From assembly GCA_002946415.1 (NCBI GenBank), contig NJPS01000008.1:124001-188000 (forward strand): a stretch of DNA of 64,000 nucleotides, in the 5' to 3' direction. The notes under the pieces are model-generated. The model ran no database searches, was not told the origin of the DNA, and saw only the letters and a program-made list of their open reading frames with translations. Origin of the DNA: Rutstroemia sp. NJR-2017a BVV2 (lineage: Eukaryota; Ascomycota; Leotiomycetes; Helotiales; Rutstroemiaceae). Numbering within the stretch: the stretch's first letter is position 1; the number at the start of each line of letters is the position of its first letter. Shown here piece by piece: positions 56,601-64,000 of this stretch. The translations under genes and the position numbers were made by a program.

Positions 56601-57083
56601 ATATTTAGGTGGAAAGATGCTTCAGACAGGTCACAGCTAGCTCGATTCCCACTTGTACAGATAAATTGGTGCCATCTATTACGTTATAGTACTTCCAAGA
56701 TTTTCTTAGATTAGTCTTTATGGTACATCTATTATTGATTCCGATGGCATTATCGATGTTTATTATTTGACAGAAGCATGAGAGGGCATAGCAGGATGCT
56801 CAATGATGAAGTAGTTCCACAGTACACTATATATGGAGATTGAATGAGCAAAGAGAAAGAAGTTGCAGGGATGTTCAAGGCTTGATACAAGGAGGGACTC
56901 AGATGGCGCGAGTGCTGGGCAATTACCTGCCCCTTGCCCAAAGTGAACACAATTAAGGAATTAGTTCTTTCCTAAGTCTTTGCGCGGGAATAAACATAGT
57001 GAAGCAGCGAAGCTTCAGTGGCAAGATCTTCGAGCAACCAAATTCATGGTGTCGACAACCACGTTGCAAGCAGCTTGTGCTGC
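56601..57083. other. Convergent intergenic spacer
   Basis: 483 bp between the 3' ends of the 2EXR gene (+) and the GH71 gene (-). Nothing recognised. Confidence 0.5.
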
Positions 57084-60000
57084 TTATCTGGCACAGCTCT
57101 TGGTGATTCTTTGGATAAAGGTTGCGTCTTCGTCAACCGTAGCACCCAGCGAAACGACTTCGGAACCACTCATCGTTCGGCGTAGAGCGGCAATCTTCGC
57201 TAATCCTTCCGCATCCCTTGCTACTGCCCCCAGGCCACCGACACCAAATAATAAGCCTAAAGCAGTCATTGGGGCACTGGAAGGGTCTTCTACTATAGTA
57301 TAGATGTCCAACGCCGCGTTAGCAGCTAGGCCGGCAATAGCGATGGTTGTTGCAATGGCGCCCAATCCAGCAGTTGCAGCGCCTATTTCCCCAACAAACG
57401 GTACAACCCCAATGACTGCGGTCAGAACAAGTAAGATGATCTTCTTTTTCTCCGCATCTTCCTCCTTCTTCCCTAATACTTTGACCTGCTTCATTGCCTG
57501 GATGGCTTGCGAAATCATGGCTACAGGCATGGCAAAAGCTTGGACAACGTCGTCTCCCGAGCCCCCCCATTGTCCCAGTGTCATATCCATCCGTGTGGCT
57601 ACGATCTTGTTAGGCAGGTCGTTCATGGCAGGACCAGCGGCAGTGAATAAATCCTTGGGATTTGTCACTGTGATCTTTTTGGCCGGTTGTGGATATCCAT
57701 GCCAAGTTTCGTAGTGGCGAGAGCAGGGAACACTAATTGGGTCATCAGAGACGCAGCTATCCCAATCTTTGTCTTCCAGGATAACCCAATCCGGGGATAT
57801 GCCATAGTTCTGCTGCAAATCGGCGTAAAATCCCGTAGAATTGATCAGCGTCCAATAGTAGTCGTCGTTGTCACCACCAACGAATGGCGGACACGTCACC
57901 GTTGTGTTTACCTTTTTATCGCGGTCGTAGTGAGCACATTCGAAATACTCCTGACCAGGTGCCGATGTGTCGAACTGGTCTTTATAGCTCCATCCCATGA
58001 AAGAATCCAAAATGCCTGGGACCTCATCCTTGATGTAGGTCGTATAGTATCCGAAAAGGCTATCATAGCCCGCGTTAGCATCGTTATATTCTGCCAACTC
58101 AGCTGTAACGTTGTTGTAAAGAATATCGAGCATGTATATGTAGGCGCAATATGTAGGAAAGTTGTTGGTTTCATCTGCTAACGCCCCCAGATCCGTGAAG
58201 GTGAGATCAAGATCACAAGGAGGATCATCGTCGCCATCTTGACAACTGCAATAATGACCAATGTTACAGGCCCAATTACAGAGACTCACTTGGTCTACAT
58301 TGTTTATATCCGCCACATAGATGGTAACCTCGGGGATATCTTCATCGGGAACAGACAGCACCAATGCTCCTTCAGACGTACACGAACAAAGATGAACTGG
58401 GCAGTATCCGATGCTGCAGGTATAGGCACAGAGCTCTTGTAAACCATCATCACCGTTGACTGCTTGTCCACCTGTACATGCCTTCGGGTTGAAGGGTGAT
58501 GTGGCAGGTACGGTGGTAACTTGCTGCGTTGTTGAACAGTATTCAGGGAAAGTGAATCCATATTGATACTATGAAATTAGAAAGTTAGTGACCATAACCT
58601 TTAAAGATAAAGCTGAACGACGCGGTGACTACATGAACACAATTCTTGGGAGAAATATCCCAGGAAATAAGTCGAAGGGAACGAAGTCGAAACCAAATTC
58701 TGCTTACCGTCCAGGCGCAAAGACCATCGTAATCGGGATCACTTGGAGCGTATCCTTTGTCGCCCGTAAACTTAGGAAGATCTTTCTGCAACCCTAAAGC
58801 AGTGCAATAACATGCTGACCAAGTTAGTACACACCGAATACGGAAGGGGAAACAGGAAGTGAGGGGCCCTTCTTACCACCGATAGGACAGTACCCATATT
58901 CACACACAACTAAACACATCGAAGTAAACCCTTCAGCACCCGATCCTTGTGTACACACTAGATCCAAGACATCATGAGGAGTCTGGGCGGATATCTTTGT
59001 AGAGACAAAGTCGCCGGCGACGAAGGGATTGAAGTTTGCGTAGCCACCCGTAGTACAGCCACCAATGGGTTCCCCAGTTACAGTGAGAATAGTAGCACTG
59101 TTTCGAATCAAATCCGCGGAAACAGCACCGGTGCTTGTTATATACACCGAACCATGGTAAACGCCAACTCCGCCTGCAGGTTCAGATTGCCAGCCGACGG
59201 GATAGACCTGCCCCCCTACAGTAACGGTTACTGAGGCTGCTGAGCCGAGAACAGCAGTGACGCCAATATACTTGTAATTCAGTACATCTACAGGAAGATC
59301 TTCGATCTGATACTGGCTAGCTGTGTTGATGGTAGTACCGCCGTCGCTGCAGTCGTTCGGCGAGTGAAGTACTAAACATATGATAGTTAGAGAACTGAAA
59401 TCCAAAAGCAGCTAGTCGCAACGTACGATACTCAAGAATAAAGCTCTCCTCCGTAACAGTGGCCTTCCCGGTTTTGTATTGCTCTGCCCATATTGCAAGC
59501 GGCCATCGCCATGGCTCGTGAGACATATCGGTCACATAGTCGAAAGTATCATCCCCATCCTGGAAAGGTGGCGAAGGACGGGTATTTCCAATGTAATGCG
59601 ACTAGTTGATTGGTGTTAGAAATATTATCAAGAGACAGGCGAAAAGACCAAAGGGGTGTTCGTTACCTCTCCATAATCATTCCAACTAATAATCTCAACA
59701 TAGTCAGGTTGTGCGAGAAGGATTTCGGTCCAACGATCACTCCAAAGACTCATGGAGACGTCTGGCCAAGCCCAGTTCTTGCCGAAACCAGGCAGGTTTG
59801 TGTAGAACCAAGGGGATGCAGCCATCATGTAAGGCTTTTGAGTGGAGCCATCACTTGGCTCTGAGTAAGATAAATCAGTAACTACAATCACGCAACCCAC
59901 AGTCAGGCGAATGTACTTACTAAGATATTGTAGATAAGATGCATCTATATAAGTTTTCATTCTGGTACCATCGTACGGCCATGCCGCCCAGCTGAACAGA

Positions 60001-60563
60001 CCGTCTGCTACTCCATTCTCAAGTTCAAGAGCTGGTTTGGCGCCGTAGGAAGACCAGTCAGGAATAAAGAAGCAACCTGTTGATGACTTGATTTCGGTCC
60101 AGTCTGCAGCATTAGATGGTCCTTCGAAAGTTGAGACCAAGGGTTGTGAAGTGTTTGTATGGAAATATGCACCGTTTGACACATACTCCCGAAGAAGGGC
60201 TATGAAAGTAGCCTTATCCCAAGCACCTTTACTCGCGTAGTCAAAAGAGAAGAAAAGTTTGAACCCCCCAGCAGCGTTCGCAGCTGTGAAGGCATTTGAG
60301 ATTTGGGCATCATTGAAGGACCTTCCACTAGCGATGTTGAGAGCAAAGGCATCTATGTTGGCAGTTTTGGCTATATATATCTCACTGGTCCAGTCAGTTG
60401 TTGTGAAGTCTTCTGTATTATCAACCTATTGACAGTTGGTTAATGGAGTTTTCTCAACACAGAAGGAGTTTCTACTAACCATGAAATGAGCGAAGACCGC
60501 CTTAGCAGCAGCAGAACGGTTGAAGCTCAGGAGAAGAAAAGTAAATATCAAAAAGATATGCAT
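57084..60563 (-). CDS. Secreted GH71 alpha-1,3-glucanase fused to cysteine repeats and a hydrophobic killer-toxin-like tail
   Basis: Seven minus-strand exons (60563-60480, 60425-59921, 59860-59667, 59601-59427, 59371-58877, 58814-58708, 58568-57084) join in phase to 1014 residues. The signal peptide is MHIFLIFTFLLLSFNRSAAA. Residues about 23-320 are a GH71 domain: KAVFAHFMVDNTEDFTTTDW, IDAFALN, QKPYMMAASPWFYTNLPGF, VEIISWNDYGESHYIG. GH71 enzymes cut alpha-1,3-glucan of fungal walls. After a beta-rich linker come repeated cysteine motifs of the C-x3-C-x2-GYCP type at about 470-635. A C-terminal region near residues 890-980 has long glycine- and alanine-rich hydrophobic helices. Similar tails occur in killer-toxin-like fungal chitinases, where a membrane role is suspected. 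Here that role is an inference. Confidence 0.85.
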
Positions 60564-61943
60564 ATTGCCGACGGCCCTCAAGCTCCGTTCGTATGCAATG
60601 CGAATGTTTGCAATGTGAATGTCTGCAATGGACCTTGATAGCGATGGGGAGGTACTATTATATGTTATGTCCTTGAAATTCTTACTATGTGTTCACTCCT
60701 TGCAATTCAGCCATGTTTGGGTATCTCTGATTATGTCTAGCATCAACTATCATGCATCCAACGTCGACTTGTGTTGGCTCCGGCTCAGCTTGCTTGCTTA
60801 CCAGCAGACATTTGTGCAATCACCGCACCCCCACTGTGTCGATTCTTTTAGAAGGTACCTCGGTAAGGTATCTCTTATGGGTACGATATCTGAAGCATAC
60901 CCAGCGAGGACAGTCCCTCGATTCCACCGCAGCATCTAGGAACTTTGATTGGTAAGTTGATACGATACTCGTCCTTTCCCCCTGCATGAGTTATATATGA
61001 TAATACTGGTTTGAGTAATTAAGGTAGACTAGATACTGGAGGAGTGGAAAGTAGCATCAACCATGTCCTATGTAAAATTAAGAGCACGAAACGAACGCTG
61101 CTGCATCTCCTACCAAAAAATTCAGCCCATAAGCGCATGCATCCTCTAGTGAAAGACGTTTAGGCTAGACCAGGGGAAATTCAAACTAGCGGGAGATCTC
61201 ATGACTCTGACAAGCTGGGGGCTGAGCGTTGTTCCACTCTTAGTAATGCCTAAATTCTGTACCAATAGTGAGCTCGAAGGATTAGCTGATTTAGGATCGT
61301 GAGCTTCATTTCGTCCACCGCGCCCCACCTTTGATTAAGGTTATCTAAACGGGGGATTACAGTACGGCACGGTGGTGACTCTTATCTCTCCCTACCTGAT
61401 ATCCCCTCCCGAATTAGAGGTGGTCCGTAGCCGGACATCGAGGATCATTTTGAAATGGATATGTTGTTGGCAAGTGGATATCTGAGATTGATCTCATGTT
61501 GGCTCTATCCGAAATATCACCTCGGATCGTAAAAATTTCAATTCTTTTTGTCGTGCGGTTGGAATCTGGAAGGAGTAATGCACCCTTGGACGGGGTAGAG
61601 TGTTAAGACCTAATCTATCACACATAGGATATTGTCAGAATGCTGACCGGCGAAAAGTGTAGGGGCACGAAGACTGTCCAGTCACGCCCTCCGAAGATGC
61701 TTCCAGTAACTGGAGTAGCTATGTACTATATAACGGCTGCTTCGTCTCTTGCCATTCTGCATTATTGGTGCGGCAGTCCGTTGGATTGGTGTCCTATTCT
61801 CAACCTCGTATATCTTTCTCGACATCACACTATCTTTCACATATCACACTGTCTTTCACATATCACACTACCTCTCACATATCACACTATCTCTCACACA
61901 TCATACTACCTCTTACACATCACACTGCCTCTTAAACATCGCC
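60564..61943. other. Divergent promoter region of two secreted-protein genes
   Basis: 1.38 kb between the GH71 gene start and the start of the secreted protein gene. No gene is supported. The right end is filled by a 19-bp tandem repeat array, listed separately. Confidence 0.45.
61812..61943 (+). repeat. 19-bp tandem repeat array in the leader of the secreted protein gene
   Basis: The core ATCACACT recurs at 61824, 61843, 61862, 61881, 61900 (as ATCATACT) and 61919, exactly 19 bp apart. A seventh, degraded copy at 61938 runs into the start codon. The consensus is close to TCTCACATATCACACTACC. The unit is not a multiple of three and ends at the ATG, so it is probably 5' UTR rather than coding. 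Confidence 0.88.
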
Positions 61944-62777
61944 ATGAGTTTCCACGAAGTCTGCCTCATTTTCCTAGGCATTACTGCCGGAGCCTCTGCA
62001 TCAAGGGCAGCAGGAGCGTGGCAAGTCGTCGGCTTTTATTACGCGTATCGGATCATGATCGATGCATACGGCGTCGATGGAAATAAATACATCGCCGCAG
62101 ACGCTCGAGGATCGCTTCCGGATAACAGTTGCACTATGGACGAGTTTGCCAAATACATTTTTGAGCCGCATGATATGGAAGGGTGGTCGGATGTGCTGAT
62201 AGGATCGTCAGTTGCACCAGACCCGGTGGACTTTGCTGCAATTGAAAAGTCAGCATGGAAAACAGAAAGTCTCTATATTCCTCAGAACCTTCTCCCGGAG
62301 CTGTACGACCCATCAAGGCCGAAAGTTTTTCCAAAATTTGACGCGCAGGTTAACAGCATGAACAAGTATGTTCAGCAAGCCCGAACAGCGATGTACGATA
62401 ATGGAGTTACGGAAGCCGCCATGGCCGCCAAACCCGAGTTTAAGAACTTGAAGACGGCTCTTATTGGAATATCACAAATGCGGAGAAAAGACATAAATGT
62501 CGACCTCGACAATATTGTTACTAACCTGAAACAGCGTGGCATTATTGCTGTCAAGGAACAGGTTACTGCGATAGATGGGACGACTTTCTATCAACTCGAC
62601 TCGGCTGCAACAGTAGAGGCAACAATAAACAATCCGGACAACAATTTTAAAACATTTTCTGTGGGCAAACTCGACAATGTTATATTGAATACATCCGGTT
62701 CTATAAAGAGGCATCTGCCGGCGATCCAAAACCTGGACAAGTGGGTGAGCGATCTTAAAACTGCCTTACAATGTTGA
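61944..62777 (+). CDS. Secreted protein of unknown function beside the GH71 gene
   Basis: Single exon, 277 residues from the ATG at 61944. Upstream in-frame sequence is the tandem repeat array and was excluded. A signal peptide (MSFHEVCLIFLGITAGASAS) is clear. The mature part is mixed alpha/beta with no recognised domain. It has a WQVVGFYYAYRIMIDAYG start, an IPQNLLPELYDPSRPK segment and a helical second half with MRRKDINVDLDNIVTNLKQR. Only two cysteines remain after cleavage, one near residue 65 and one as the last residue, and they could pair. It is transcribed away from the GH71/toxin-like gene and may share regulation with it. Possible roles as a partner, protector or effector are guesses from position only. 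Confidence 0.65.
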   Translation: MSFHEVCLIFLGITAGASASRAAGAWQVVGFYYAYRIMIDAYGVDGNKYIAADARGSLPDNSCTMDEFAKYIFEPHDMEGWSDVLIGSSVAPDPVDFAAIEKSAWKTESLYIPQNLLPELYDPSRPKVFPKFDAQVNSMNKYVQQARTAMYDNGVTEAAMAAKPEFKNLKTALIGISQMRRKDINVDLDNIVTNLKQRGIIAVKEQVTAIDGTTFYQLDSAATVEATINNPDNNFKTFSVGKLDNVILNTSGSIKRHLPAIQNLDKWVSDLKTALQC

Positions 62778-63546
62778 TCGGGGAACTCGGGTGTAAATTC
62801 CAGACACAGACGTGCGTGGAGAGATGTGTAGTTTTACTATGAAGACTTTTGTTATTTTTGTATCTAGACGTTCGCTGGGGTTGTCGAGAATGGTAATATC
62901 AAACTATGGAAGACAGTTCAGTTCATCTAAATCTCTCTTGTCTTCTTTTTATTCTTTCGTGACTTTTCGACGTCAATTATTCGACATCGCGTCAGGTTGT
63001 GGAAGTAAGCGCGACCTGGAGGATAATTAGCGTCTAGTCAGCCCCCGAAACTAACCCCGCACTCGCCTATTTCAGCGACTTCACGCTACGTAAGAACGTT
63101 ATCCCTTATTTTGACTCACGTTCATTACGCGCCTCAATCCGTATTTGCGTTCAAATGTACACTAAAACTCGCATCGATAGCCATTCCTTTGGCCTGTGTC
63201 CATTATGAGCACAGAAATACGGAAAAATAATCTGTGAGAGGAGTCCGACCGCGATCAATCAAGTGACCTTCCGGCTAGTTTGTGCTGCTGCACCATGCAA
63301 TGTAGTAGTTCAAGGATTAGCAGAACGTAATATGGTGGCTGGTTTGACGATTCCATTGTCCTCGCTCACCAAAAGCAGTTACAATTTTCCATTAAAGTAA
63401 AAGGCCCGGCCCTCAGCAACGTTCAATCACGAACAAGGCATTACAGACAATGGCTACCCTGCACTTTCAATTTCGTGTAACATCACCATATCTGGGGCTT
63501 ACAGAGTAATGAACATCCCTCGCAACACGCTTTTGAAGCTCTCAGG
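62778..63546. other. Intergenic region
   Basis: About 770 bp without a supportable gene; short open frames only. Confidence 0.45.
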
Positions 63547-64000
63547 GTGAGAATTAGCGTTATGCTTCAAAAACATTTCCGAGAAGCAAATGAATTCAGC
63601 TGCTTTTATGATCATAACACTTGTGTTCAGACGGCGATAGCCACACGTGACTTCAAGGTATCTGAACAGACTTGTTTTCAGATCACTAAGCTTCCATTCC
63701 AAACCACCAATCACGTACTGTCGTTTGGATTCGGCCGTTCCAAAATATCACAAAGTGAAATCGGATCTCAGAGAAGTCAATCGAATCTTAGCGGGAAGTC
63801 AATCGAGCAAACTGACGAGTTTGGTTTCGCGATCGGAAATACTGTCGTCACTGCGACGCTACAAGGTTAGTATCCTAGCGCATGTAACATATTATTACCA
63901 ACCTCAACATTAACTTCCCCACAAGGCTACAATCTCAACTCCAGCATTCGTGTCGAACCAACCGTCTTCGATTCTTCACCCCAAAGTGAAGCAATCACCA
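63547..64000 (+). CDS. Possible gene cut by the window end
   Basis: An open frame from 63547 reads to CTA CAA G at 63865. There a GTTAGT donor and a CACAAG acceptor define a 60-nt intron (63866-63925), and the frame stays open to the last base (GYNLNSSIRVEPTVFDSSPQ). Good splice phase and an open continuation suggest a real gene, but the product is not recognised and the true start is unclear; the part before about 63700 may not be coding. Confidence 0.3.

Noticed and set aside
61812..61943. Possible CRISPR array (regular short repeats)
   Set aside because: The 19-bp units are directly adjacent with no spacers, and the genome is fungal, so this is a simple tandem repeat.

Overview
The window is about 64 kb of nuclear DNA from a filamentous ascomycete (Pezizomycotina). 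Small GT-AG introns (about 49-140 nt, with CTAAC-like branch sites) interrupt most genes, there are no operons, and several families are typical of moulds: HET, 2EXR, DUF3425-type bZIP, Zn2Cys6 and GH71 with a killer-toxin-like tail. The gene set would fit a leotiomycete-like fungus, but the sequence alone does not fix the genus. Exons were assembled by hand from splice signals and reading phase.

Layout. 1-9.5 kb: high-affinity iron permease (FTR1 type) with iron-GATA motifs upstream; COG8 Golgi tether subunit; a cytosine-deaminase-like hydrolase with altered active-site residues; a TLC-domain membrane protein; a PLAC8 protein. 10.8-14.2 kb: an accessory island, see below. 15-29 kb: conserved housekeeping block on the + strand: mitochondrial-type PP2C phosphatase, fructosamine-3-kinase-like protein, CENP-C/Mif2, RNase H2 subunit A, nucleoporin Nic96, bZIP factor. 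29.7-41.6 kb: GRE2-like reductase, Vnx1-like vacuolar cation/H+ exchanger, proteasome ATPase Rpt6, FGGY ribulokinase-like kinase. 42.5-51.7 kb: F-box protein, SR-rich protein, ORC5, Zn2Cys6 regulator. 53-64 kb: GPI-type cupredoxin, two nested MITE-like elements, a 2EXR protein, a large secreted GH71 protein with cysteine repeats and a hydrophobic tail, a divergent small secreted protein, and a possible gene cut by the window end.

Most notable. (1) The HET-ankyrin gene at 11075-12931 lies inside a 3.3-kb structure (10853-14188) with long terminal inverted repeats starting CAGTGGG and a TA on each side. That is the signature of a Tc1/mariner-pogo transposon. A transposase-tail-like reading frame with an AT-hook follows the gene, and the gene's last codons seem to run into it. 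This looks like an allorecognition-type gene carried as transposon cargo, with nearly identical 99-bp ankyrin repeats. (2) The GH71/toxin-like protein and the secreted protein transcribed away from it form a candidate secreted antagonism locus. The second gene is preceded by a 19-bp tandem repeat array.
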